Source: Nitriliruptorales bacterium | Lineage (GTDB): Bacteria > Actinomycetota > Nitriliruptoria > Euzebyales > Egibacteraceae | Assembly (NCBI GenBank): GCA_007126835.1 | Contig: SLAO01000063.1 | Coordinates: 1-12,311, forward strand | Length of the DNA stretch: 12,311 nucleotides | Reading direction: 5' to 3' | Shown: positions 1 through 6,466 of the stretch, piece by piece | Layout of the letters: every line of letters starts with the position of its first letter | Numbering within the stretch: position 1 is the stretch's first letter | Position numbers and translations under genes: made by a program | Notes under the pieces: model-generated | Database searches by the model: none | What the model saw: the letters and a program-made list of their open reading frames with translations, nothing else | Told to the model about the DNA's origin: nothing

Positions 1-81
1 AGCGCGCGGGCGTACCTGTCGGCGCTCAACCGGTCCGTGCGCCTGCAGCGGGCGCGGGCTGCCACCGCCGAAACCCCGTAG
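1..81 (+). CDS. leuA: 2-isopropylmalate synthase, C-terminal end (partial)
   Basis: Only the last 26 codons are present, ending in TAG at 79-81. The reading frame gives SARAYLSALNR followed by an Arg/Ala-rich tail. A Ser-Ala-x-Ala-Tyr-x-x-Ala-Leu-Asn motif close to the C-terminus is typical of the regulatory domain of bacterial-type LeuA (and related alpha-isopropylmalate/homocitrate synthases). LeuA condenses 2-oxoisovalerate with acetyl-CoA, the first committed step of leucine synthesis, and its C-terminal domain binds leucine for feedback inhibition. The leuC and leuD genes downstream strongly support this over citramalate or homocitrate synthase. The catalytic domain lies outside the window, so the call rests on a short motif plus gene order. 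Confidence 0.75.
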   Translation, partial: SARAYLSALNRSVRLQRARAATAETP

Positions 82-94
82 GCGAGGACCGCGG

Positions 95-121
95 CGGGAA
101 GCGTCACCACGGCGCTTCCCG
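95..121 (+). terminator. Hairpin downstream of leuA, terminator-like
   Basis: Bases 95-103 (cgggaagcg) and 113-121 (cgcttcccg) are perfect reverse complements, giving a 9-bp stem with a 9-nt loop that starts 14 bases after the leuA stop codon. No run of T follows, so it is not a classical intrinsic terminator. In a GC-rich bacterium it could still terminate transcription, stabilise a 3' end or act as an attenuator ahead of the small gene and leuCD. Confidence 0.45.
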
Positions 122-199
122 TCCGACTCCTCGGGGCGCGACTTCGTCACGCCGGGCACGCGCTAACGACCGATAGACGTACACAGGAGCCTAGGAACC

Positions 200-421
200 A
201 TGAGCAGCAGCACCAGCAGCACCACCACCACCACTGTCACGCTGCCAGCTGACCCTGGCCGCACCCCCGACGAGGAAGCGCAGCTGGTCGCGCGTGTCGC
301 CGCCGCCGTCGCCGAGCAGACCGGCAACGACGTCAACGTCGAGCTCGTCGCGTCGGAGCAGGTCGACGTCCGGGGATCAGTCGCCGACCGTATGCAGGGC
401 AGCGACCGCTGGACGCGCTGA
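200..421 (+). CDS. Small hypothetical protein between leuA and leuC (73 aa)
   Basis: I do not recognise this protein. The ATG at 200 is preceded by AGGAG at 185-189, and G/C dominates the third codon positions, so it is probably translated. The first 13 residues are almost entirely Ser/Thr (a low-complexity, probably disordered tail). Residues from about 24 to 40 form a predicted amphipathic Ala/Val-rich helix (EEAQLVARVAAAVAEQ), followed by a short beta-prone segment (NVELVASEQVDV) and a basic tail ending in DRWTR. There is no signal peptide, membrane segment or cysteine. It ends 40 bases before leuC, which has its own ribosome binding site, so the two are probably co-transcribed. The helix-strand pattern is loosely like small accessory subunits of acyl-CoA carboxylases, but this is too weak to name a family. 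Confidence 0.6.
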   Translation: MSSSTSSTTTTTVTLPADPGRTPDEEAQLVARVAAAVAEQTGNDVNVELVASEQVDVRGSVADRMQGSDRWTR

Positions 422-461
422 CCTTCCAGCCCCGGTCGCAAGCCCGACAGGAGGAGCCGCG

Positions 462-1892
462 ATGGCTGATGTGCCCCGGACCCTGATGGAGAAGGTGTGG
501 GACCGCCACGTGGTGCGTTCCACCGCTGATGCGCCAGACCTGCTCTACGTGGACCTCCACCTCGTGCACGAGGTGACCAGTCCCCAGGCGTTCGAAGGGC
601 TCCGGCTCGCCGGTCGCTCGGTACGCAGGCCGGATCTCACGCTTGCCACCGTGGACCACAACGTGCCGACGACCGATCGCTCGCAGCCCATCGACGACGC
701 GCTGTCGGCCAAGCAGATCGAGACGCTCGAGCGCAACTGCGCCGAGTTCGGCATCCGGCTGTTCTCGACGCGCTCGCCACGCCAGGGCATCGTGCACATG
801 ATCGGTCCTGAGCTCGGCCTCACCCAGCCAGGGATGACCGTCGTGTGCGGCGACAGCCACACCGCCACGCACGGGGCGTTCGGGGCGCTGGCGTTCGGCA
901 TCGGAACGTCAGAAGTCGAGCACGTGCTGGCGACCCAGACCCTGGACCAGTCACGTCCGGCCACGTACGCGATCGAGGTCGACGGGGAGCTGCCGTTCGG
1001 CACGACCGCCAAGGACGTGATCCTGCGGGTGATCGGCGACCTCGGCGTGGACGGCGGCGTCGGCCACGTGTATGAGTACCGCGGATCGGCGATCCGGTCG
1101 CTGTCGATGGAAGCCCGGATGACGGTGTGCAACATGTCGATCGAGGGGGGCGCGCGCGCGGGCATGGTGGCCCCCGACGACACCACGTTCGCCTACCTGG
1201 AGGGCCGTCCACACGCACCCAGCGGCGCGGACTGGGAGGCGGCGTTGGATTCATGGCGGGCCCTGCCCACCGACGCAGGTGCCACGTTCGACCGCACCTA
1301 CCACCTCGACGCGGCCACGCTCGAACCGACCGTGACGTGGGGCACGACCCCGGCGATGAGCGCCCCGGTGACCGGCCGGGTTCCCAGCCCTGCCGACACG
1401 GCCGACCCCGAGCAGACCAGGCGGGCGCTTGATTACATGGGACTGACCGGTGGCGAGGCCATCACCGACCTTCCGCTCGACCGGGTGTTCCTGGGTTCCT
1501 GCACTAACGCTCGCATCGAGGACCTGCGGGCAGCGGCTGCCGTCGTGCGCGACCGTGCGGTGGCTGACACCGTGCGGGCGATGGTGGTGCCTGGCTCGAC
1601 GATGGTCAAGCTACAGGCCGAATCCGAGGGCTTGGACGTCGTGTTCAAGGACGCCGGCTTCGAGTGGCGCGAAGCCGGCTGCTCGATGTGCCTGGGGATG
1701 AACCCGGACATCCTCGAGCCGGGGGAGCGTTGCGCATCCACCTCGAACCGCAACTTCGAAGGGCGGCAGGGCAAGGGCGGCCGCAGTCACCTCGTCAGCC
1801 CGGTCATGGCGGCGGCTGCGGCGGTCCACGGCCGCTTCGTCGACGTCCGGGACGAGGCGCGCATGGCCGATGCCGCGGAGGTGACGAGCTGA
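462..1892 (+). CDS. leuC: 3-isopropylmalate dehydratase large subunit
   Basis: LeuC (476 aa, the usual family length) carries the [4Fe-4S] cluster of isopropylmalate isomerase, which converts 2-isopropylmalate to 3-isopropylmalate via the dehydrated intermediate in the cytoplasm. The three cluster ligands are visible: Cys347 in FLGSCTNARIEDL, and Cys407 and Cys410 in AGCSMCLGMNPD. The aconitase-family motif GDSHTATHGAFG is at residues 130-141. The ATG at 462 was chosen because AGGAGGAG lies just upstream (about 449-456) and the protein begins with the expected LeuC N-terminus (LMEKVWDRH). An in-frame upstream extension would overlap the small gene and shows no family similarity. The stop codon overlaps the leuD start (TGATG), so the two subunits are translationally coupled. 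Confidence 0.97.
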   Translation: MADVPRTLMEKVWDRHVVRSTADAPDLLYVDLHLVHEVTSPQAFEGLRLAGRSVRRPDLTLATVDHNVPTTDRSQPIDDALSAKQIETLERNCAEFGIRLFSTRSPRQGIVHMIGPELGLTQPGMTVVCGDSHTATHGAFGALAFGIGTSEVEHVLATQTLDQSRPATYAIEVDGELPFGTTAKDVILRVIGDLGVDGGVGHVYEYRGSAIRSLSMEARMTVCNMSIEGGARAGMVAPDDTTFAYLEGRPHAPSGADWEAALDSWRALPTDAGATFDRTYHLDAATLEPTVTWGTTPAMSAPVTGRVPSPADTADPEQTRRALDYMGLTGGEAITDLPLDRVFLGSCTNARIEDLRAAAAVVRDRAVADTVRAMVVPGSTMVKLQAESEGLDVVFKDAGFEWREAGCSMCLGMNPDILEPGERCASTSNRNFEGRQGKGGRSHLVSPVMAAAAAVHGRFVDVRDEARMADAAEVTS

Positions 1893-2482
1893 TGGATCCC
1901 GTGACCGTGGTGACCGGGACGATGGTGCCGCTGTGGCGCGCCGACGTCGACACCGACCAGATCATGCCGAAGCAGCACCTCAAGCGGATCGAGCGCACCG
2001 GCTTCGGGGAGTTCATCTTCGACGACTGGCGAACCGACCCCGACTTCGTGCTCAACGATGAGCGCTACGCCAACGGCAACGTGCTGGTGACCGGACCCAA
2101 CTTCGGGTCGGGCTCGAGCCGTGAGCACGCACCCTGGGGGTTGCAGCAGTACGGCTTCGAAGCGATCGTCTCCCCAAGCTGCGCCGACATCTTCAAGACC
2201 AACTGCGCCAAGATCGGGCTGTTGACCGTCACGTTGAGCGAGCAGGCCTGCAAACGGCTGGTCGAGCTCGCGACCGACGACCCCGCTACGCCGGTCCGCA
2301 TCGACTTGCCCGAGCAGACGGTGGTCGCCGCCGACGTGCACGAGCGCTTCGAGATCGACCCTCACACCAAGCACATGCTGGTCAACGGGCTCGACGCGAT
2401 CGGCTTGACGCTGGAGCAAGACGCGGACATCGCGGCCTTCGAGGCCCGGCGGCCGGCGTTCATGCCGACGACGCCGGCGTAA
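1892..2482 (+). CDS. leuD: 3-isopropylmalate dehydratase small subunit
   Basis: LeuD (196 aa, normal length) is the swivel-domain partner of LeuC and closes the active site of isopropylmalate isomerase. Family features are the N-terminal VPLWRADVDTDQIMPKQHLK segment, the substrate-binding loop GPNFGSGSSREHAPW at residues 68-82 with Ser-Arg-Glu-His intact, and the ADIFKTNCAKIGLL segment. The ATG at 1892 overlaps the leuC TGA by one base, with GGAGGTGA at 1876-1883 as ribosome binding site inside the end of leuC. No leuB is found in the window, so 3-isopropylmalate dehydrogenase must be encoded elsewhere. The next gene begins 18 bases downstream. Confidence 0.97.
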   Translation: MDPVTVVTGTMVPLWRADVDTDQIMPKQHLKRIERTGFGEFIFDDWRTDPDFVLNDERYANGNVLVTGPNFGSGSSREHAPWGLQQYGFEAIVSPSCADIFKTNCAKIGLLTVTLSEQACKRLVELATDDPATPVRIDLPEQTVVAADVHERFEIDPHTKHMLVNGLDAIGLTLEQDADIAAFEARRPAFMPTTPA

Positions 2483-2500
2483 ACCCGACAAGCGGCGACG

Positions 2501-3775
2501 GTGCCCCGCTCTGTTGCCGCCCAGACGCGGACCCTGACCCCCGCTCGGGCCCGGCGGATCGCCATCGCTGCCGCCGGCTTGAGCCAACGCCGCCCCAACG
2601 GGCGTGTCGACGTGCGCCACGCCCGCCGCGTGGTCGAGCGGCTCGGCGCGGTGCAGATCGATTCGGTGAACGTGGTCGCGCGCGCCCACGAGCTGGCTGT
2701 CTTCAGCCGGCTCGGTCCGCATCCCACCGACCTGCTCGACCGGCTCGCCTACGATCGACGTGAGGTCTTCGAGTGCTGGCTGCACGAGGCCTCGTTCGCA
2801 CCCGTCGAAGTCCAGCCTCTGCTGCGTCCCCGGATGCGCCGGCGCAGGCAGCGACCGTCCCCACAGGAAGCGGCGCTGTTCGCCGACGAGCCGGGCTACG
2901 TCGCAGCGGTCGAGCGCGAGATCGCCGAAGCCGGTCCGCTGTCGGCGTCGGCGCTCGACGATCCCGGCCGTGCGGACGGACCGTGGTGGGGGTGGTCGAA
3001 GGGCAAGGTCGCGTGCGAGTACCTGTTCGCCACCGGGCGGCTCGCCGTGGCTGCACGACGGGGTTTCACCCGCGTGTACGACCTGAGCGAACGCGTCCTT
3101 CCCGCGCAGGTGCTGGCCACGCCGACGCCGAGCAACGACGACGCCGACCGTGCGCTGCTCCAACGCGCCGCCCGCGCGCTGGGGGTGGCCACTGCGGCCG
3201 ACCTGGCGGATCATCCGCGGATGGCGCCGGCGCGCGCGAGGGCGCTACTGCCCGGTCTGGTCGCTGCCGGGGATCTCGAGGCGGTGGAGGTCCGGGGATG
3301 GCCCGAGCCGGCCTACCTCCACCCCGGCGCGGTGGCCGCCAGACCGCACGCGGCCGCCCTCGTCAGCCCGTTCGACCCCATGGTCTGGTGCCGTCCCCGC
3401 ATCCAGCGGCTGTTCGACTTCCACTACCGCCTCGAGATCTACACCCCCGCGAAGCAGCGGGTCCACGGCTACTACGTGCTGCCGTTCGTGCTCGGCGACC
3501 GGATCGCCGCGAGGGTGGACCTCAAAGCCGAACGCGACCGTGGGCGGCTGCGGGTCCGCGCGGCCTGGCACGAAAGGGAGGTCGACGAGATCGCCGTCGC
3601 CCGAGCCTTGGCGACGCAACTGGCGGCCTTGGCGTCGCATCTGGGCCTGACCGAGACGATCGTCGTCGACGAGGTCGGCGATCTCAGCGCCGCACTCGCC
3701 GCAGCGTGCCGCGGTAGTTCCCACGACTACGCGGCAGGGTGCTGCGGTGGTTCGCACGACCACGCGGCAGGGTAG
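2501..3775 (+). CDS. YcaQ/AlkX-like DNA glycosylase (HTH_42 winged-helix family)
   Basis: A 424-aa member of the HTH_42 family (COG3214), whose characterised members YcaQ/AlkX and AlkZ excise alkylated bases and unhook interstrand DNA crosslinks. Family blocks seen in order are LGAVQIDSVNVVARAH, the ECWLHEASFAPVE block (HEAS 95-98), WWGWSKGKVACEYLFATG, SPFDPMVWCR (from 289), the YRLEIYTPAKQRVHGYYVLP block and RVDLKAERDRG. The Q-Phi-D triad Gln52-Ile53-Asp54 matches the catalytic motif described for the YcaQ/AlkX branch (AlkZ has Q-Phi-Q). The GTG at 2501 is the best start, 18 bases after leuD, but no strong ribosome binding site is visible, so translation may depend on leuD. Residues 403-424 are two 11-aa repeats encoded by a duplicated 33-bp hairpin unit, and look like an acquired tail. 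The exact lesion specificity is not known from sequence. Confidence 0.88.
   Translation: MPRSVAAQTRTLTPARARRIAIAAAGLSQRRPNGRVDVRHARRVVERLGAVQIDSVNVVARAHELAVFSRLGPHPTDLLDRLAYDRREVFECWLHEASFAPVEVQPLLRPRMRRRRQRPSPQEAALFADEPGYVAAVEREIAEAGPLSASALDDPGRADGPWWGWSKGKVACEYLFATGRLAVAARRGFTRVYDLSERVLPAQVLATPTPSNDDADRALLQRAARALGVATAADLADHPRMAPARARALLPGLVAAGDLEAVEVRGWPEPAYLHPGAVAARPHAAALVSPFDPMVWCRPRIQRLFDFHYRLEIYTPAKQRVHGYYVLPFVLGDRIAARVDLKAERDRGRLRVRAAWHEREVDEIAVARALATQLAALASHLGLTETIVVDEVGDLSAALAAACRGSSHDYAAGCCGGSHDHAAG
3706..3771 (+). repeat. Tandem 33-bp hairpin repeat at the 3' end of the YcaQ-like gene
   Basis: Two adjacent 33-bp units (3706-3738 and 3739-3771) differ at 4 positions. Each folds as a hairpin: unit 1 pairs tgccgc (3707-3712) with gcggca (3731-3736) and gtagt (3714-3718) with actac (3726-3730) around a 7-nt loop, with one bulged G. 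Unit 2 keeps the fold: gtggt (3747-3751) pairs with accac (3759-3763), so A-T has become G-C by a compensatory double change, and one further change gives a G-T pair. The fourth change is in the loop. In frame, the units encode CRGSSHDYAAG and CCGGSHDHAAG; three of the four changes alter the protein while none breaks the stem. Confidence 0.85.
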
Positions 3776-3789
3776 GCAGGAGCGAGACC

Positions 3790-3827
3790 GTGCCGCGGTA
3801 GGACCCAGATTGCACCCCGGTAGGACC
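3790..3827 (+). repeat. Partial third repeat core and 10-bp direct repeat before the ABC transporter gene
   Basis: Bases 3790-3801 (gtgccgcggtag) repeat exactly the first 12 bases of the 33-bp unit at 3706. The 10-mer cggtaggacc occurs at 3796-3805 and again at 3818-3827, a 22-base period. This lies in the 85-base gap between the YcaQ-like gene and the ABC ATPase gene and looks like a decayed continuation of the tandem repeat. I see no clear promoter in this gap. Confidence 0.6.
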
Positions 3828-3860
3828 GACCCCGCCCCCTGGCCAGAAGGCGCTTCGACG

Positions 3861-4850
3861 GTGACGCACGCAGGCCCGGTTGAGCCCGACGCCCCCGCCC
3901 ACCCGGGTGAGGACGACGCGGTCACGACCAAGCGGCTGTCGAAGACCTACGCCGGCGGATTCGCTGCCGTCGACGGTGTCGACTTGGCGGTGCGGCGCGG
4001 GGAGATCTTCGGGTTGCTCGGCCCCAACGGGGCGGGCAAGACCACCACCATCGGGATGCTGACCACTCGTGTGGTCCCCACGGGGGGCAGCGCCGTGGTC
4101 AACGGGGTCGACGTCGTCGCAGCCCCAGCGCGCGCCAAGCAGCAAATCGGCGTGGTTCCCCAGACCAACACCCTGGACCGCAGCCTGTCGGTGTGGGAGA
4201 ACCTGTACTTCCACGGGCGGTACTTCGGCATGGGCGCTGCCGAGGCTCGCGAACGCGCCGACACCCTCCTCGACCGCTTCCACCTGGCCGAGAAGGCCCG
4301 CCAGCGCACCGACACGCTCTCGGGCGGCATGGCGCAACGGCTGATGGTCGCCCGGGCGCTGCTGCATCAGCCGGCAGTGCTGTTCCTCGACGAGCCCACC
4401 ACCGGATTGGACCCGCAAAGCCGCATCGCCCTGTGGGACCTGCTGCACGCCTTCCACGCCGAGGGTCAGACCATCCTGCTGACCACCCACTACATGGAGG
4501 AGGCCGACCACTTGTGCGAACGGGTGGCGGTCATGGACGCCGGGCGCATCCTCGCGCTGGGTCCTCCGGCGGAGCTAAAGGCCTCGGTCGACGCCGACGG
4601 AGTGGTACGGGTCAGCGCCGAGGGAGACCTGCCCGATCTCGCCGCACGGCTCGCCGACGTCGATGGGGTCGGGCACGTCGACACCGACGAGGCCGAGGTC
4701 CGGGTGTGGGCGTCCGACGCAGCGGCACTGCTGCCCGCCCTGATGAGCGCTGCCGGTGGCAGCCGGGCCCGCGTCACCGGGGTGCGCGTGAGCGAGCCAA
4801 CCCTCGAGTCGGTCTTCATCGCCCTGACGGGAAGGGAACTTCGTGAGTGA
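3861..4850 (+). CDS. ABC-2 type exporter, ATP-binding protein (DrrA-like)
   Basis: A 329-aa ATPase that powers export through the membrane protein encoded next. Motifs are complete: Walker A GPNGAGKT at 54-61, a Q-loop in VVPQTNTLD, signature LSGGMAQR at 153-160, Walker B VLFLDEP at 173-179 with catalytic Glu178, and the H-loop histidine 210 in TTHYMEEAD. The TTHYMEEADHLCERVAVMDAGRI style and the roughly 80-residue C-terminal extension ending in SVFIALTGRELRE are typical of the DrrA/CcmA/NodI group that exports drugs, lipids or polysaccharide. The GTG at 3861 is preferred because AGAAGG lies at 3845-3850; the open frame continues upstream into the YcaQ repeat region but that part has no similarity. 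The substrate cannot be deduced. Confidence 0.93.
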   Translation: MTHAGPVEPDAPAHPGEDDAVTTKRLSKTYAGGFAAVDGVDLAVRRGEIFGLLGPNGAGKTTTIGMLTTRVVPTGGSAVVNGVDVVAAPARAKQQIGVVPQTNTLDRSLSVWENLYFHGRYFGMGAAEARERADTLLDRFHLAEKARQRTDTLSGGMAQRLMVARALLHQPAVLFLDEPTTGLDPQSRIALWDLLHAFHAEGQTILLTTHYMEEADHLCERVAVMDAGRILALGPPAELKASVDADGVVRVSAEGDLPDLAARLADVDGVGHVDTDEAEVRVWASDAAALLPALMSAAGGSRARVTGVRVSEPTLESVFIALTGRELRE

Positions 4851-5685
4851 GCCCCGTACCGTGACGGCAGTGCGCTTTGACGTCCGCAGTGCCCGACGGG
4901 CGGGCGCTGCCGCGTTCTGGGCGCTGTTGCTGCGTGACCTGCGCGTGGTCACCAAGGAGCGCGGCAGGTTCCTGATCCGCACCGTCAGCCAACCGCTGCT
5001 GCTCGTGTTCGTGTTCACGTACGTGCTGCCGTCGATCGGCCGCGACTTCGGCGGTTTCGACGGCGAGGGATCGTTCACCGACATCCTCGTGCCCGGCGTG
5101 CTCGCGATCGCGATCTTGATCAAGGGCATCCAGGCGGTAGCGCTGCCGCTGGTGCAGGAGTTCGGGTACACCCGCGAGATCGAGGACCGTGTGATGTCGC
5201 CCCTGCCGGTGTGGGCCGTGGCGACCGAGAAGATCGTCGCTGGCGCGGGACAGGGCCTGCTGGCAGCGGCGATCGTCGCGCCGATCGTGGCGCTGGTCCC
5301 GGCCGAGCCGCTGCAGATCCAGATCTCCTGGCCAGCGCTGGTCGCTGTCCTCGTGCTCGCGCCGATCCTGTCCTCGGCGCTGGGGTTGGTGCTGGGAACC
5401 TACGTCGAACCCGACAACGTCCCCATGATGTTCAGCGTCGTCATCTTGCCCGTCACCTTCCTCGGTGCGACCTATTTCCCATGGAGCGAGCTCGGCGACA
5501 TCCGATGGCTGCAGATCGCCATCCTCGCCAATCCACTGGTCTACATCGCCGAAGGGTTTCGCTTCGCCTTGACCCCGCAGTTTCCGCACATGCCTCCGGC
5601 GGCGATCCTCGCCGCGATGCTGGCCTTTACCGCCGGTACGAGCTGGCTGGGGATCCGTGGGTTCCGCCGCAGGGTGCTGAGCTGA
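4843..5685 (+). CDS. ABC-2 type exporter, permease (DrrB-like)
   Basis: A 280-aa integral membrane protein and the transport channel partner of the preceding ATPase. After a cytoplasmic N-terminus with the coupling helix region (LLLRDLRVVTKERGRFL), six hydrophobic segments can be seen at about 48-64, 82-103, 131-153, 164-187, 193-212 and 253-270. The conserved ABC-2 block ILPVTFLGATYFPWSEL, followed by LANPLVYIAEGFR, is at about 201-240. The GTG start at 4843 overlaps the ATPase gene by 8 bases, with GAAGGGA at 4831-4837 as ribosome binding site, so the two are translationally coupled. The length and topology fit daunorubicin-type exporters. It is probably the last gene of this transcription unit, as a 111-base gap follows. 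Confidence 0.92.
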   Translation: MSEPRTVTAVRFDVRSARRAGAAAFWALLLRDLRVVTKERGRFLIRTVSQPLLLVFVFTYVLPSIGRDFGGFDGEGSFTDILVPGVLAIAILIKGIQAVALPLVQEFGYTREIEDRVMSPLPVWAVATEKIVAGAGQGLLAAAIVAPIVALVPAEPLQIQISWPALVAVLVLAPILSSALGLVLGTYVEPDNVPMMFSVVILPVTFLGATYFPWSELGDIRWLQIAILANPLVYIAEGFRFALTPQFPHMPPAAILAAMLAFTAGTSWLGIRGFRRRVLS

Positions 5686-5796
5686 TCCGCGGGAGCAGCC
5701 TGCCGGTGTGGCCTGGCGCGTCGAGGTTCCTTGACCCAGGCGCCAGCGCCGTCGACCCTGGTCCCACGCCTGTCCCCGACTGTTGCGAGGAACGCG

Positions 5797-6357
5797 GTGC
5801 CAGAGCCTGACGCGCAAGCCCGGCGCATCCCCCGGCCGCCGGCGTACGCATGGGCGTGGCTGCAGCGCTCGCGACCGGTGCTTGAAGCCGCCGCCGAGCG
5901 CTTGACCGGAGGGCCCCCGACCGCCGGGTTCGTCGATGAGCTGCGTGAGCGCTTCGAGGAGGACGCGTTCACTCGCGACATCCTCGTGGGTGTGATCGCC
6001 GATGTGGCGTTCAACGGCCGCGTGCCCAGGGCTAGGCCCGCGGGGGTCTCCTGGGATCGGGGCCTTACGTGGTGGGCAGCGGCGCTCGCGGGGACCACCC
6101 CCAGTGCGTTCGAGCGGCGCGGGGCCACCTCAGCGCAGCCACCCCTGTTCGACCCCCCCGGCGCCGATCTTCCCGACCAGGGAGCTCGGACGGCTCCGTC
6201 CCGCGAGCGCGCCGTGGCCCGCCTGGCCGCGCGTGCGCCCGAACGGGCGGCTTTGGCCGCCCGCCTGCGGGACCTGCTGTCGCAGGCTCACGGTGACAGC
6301 GTGCCGGTCCAGGCGGTCCGTGATCTCCTCGCCGAGTTCGACGACTCCCGACCCTGA
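5797..6357 (+). CDS. Hypothetical protein upstream of SNF2 helicase (186 aa)
   Basis: I do not recognise this protein. The GTG at 5797 is chosen because GAGG at 5787-5790 gives good spacing; a TTG at 5731 is a possible longer start. There is no signal peptide or membrane segment, so it is probably cytoplasmic. Residues about 26-75 form an acidic, helical region (AAAERLTGG, FVDELRERFEEDAFTRDILVGVIADVAF). The middle contains WDRGLTWWAAALAG, and a Pro-rich linker at 114-130 leads to an Arg/Ala-rich helical C-terminus (140-183). Codon use matches the neighbours. It sits 109 bases before the SNF2 gene in the same orientation, so it may belong to that module. It could also be a lone housekeeping protein of unknown family. 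Confidence 0.7.
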   Translation: MPEPDAQARRIPRPPAYAWAWLQRSRPVLEAAAERLTGGPPTAGFVDELRERFEEDAFTRDILVGVIADVAFNGRVPRARPAGVSWDRGLTWWAAALAGTTPSAFERRGATSAQPPLFDPPGADLPDQGARTAPSRERAVARLAARAPERAALAARLRDLLSQAHGDSVPVQAVRDLLAEFDDSRP

Positions 6358-6398
6358 CCGCGACCGCCGCGGCCGCGACGCCACAGCCGGAAGTCGGT

Positions 6399-6429
6399 TT
6401 GGGCACGTGCGAGCCGCGGGCGGTAGCGT
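6399..6429 (+). promoter_or_regulatory. Possible promoter of the SNF2 helicase gene
   Basis: TTGGGC at 6399-6404 and TAGCGT at 6424-6429 resemble actinobacterial -35 and -10 boxes. The 19-base spacing is longer than the optimum of about 17, and the sites were found by eye. If used, the transcript would begin about 30 bases before the ATG at 6467. The gap 6358-6466 has no gene. Confidence 0.25.
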
Positions 6430-6466
6430 GGGAGGGTCCGCCCTGCGCCCTGCCGCGAGAGGGACG

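Noticed and set aside
1787..3214. Long minus-strand open frame opposite leuD and the YcaQ-like gene
   Set aside because: It is antisense to two well-supported genes and its Arg/Gly/Val-rich translation has no family features; long antisense frames are expected at this GC content.
3747..3860. Longer N-terminus for the ABC ATPase
   Set aside because: The extension lies in repeat sequence overlapping the YcaQ-like gene, and homologous ATPases begin close to the Walker A region as from the GTG at 3861.
5711..5745. Hairpin after the ABC permease gene (gcctgg / ccaggc) as a terminator
   Set aside because: Only 6-bp alternative stems with a 19-base loop and no T-run; too weak to annotate.
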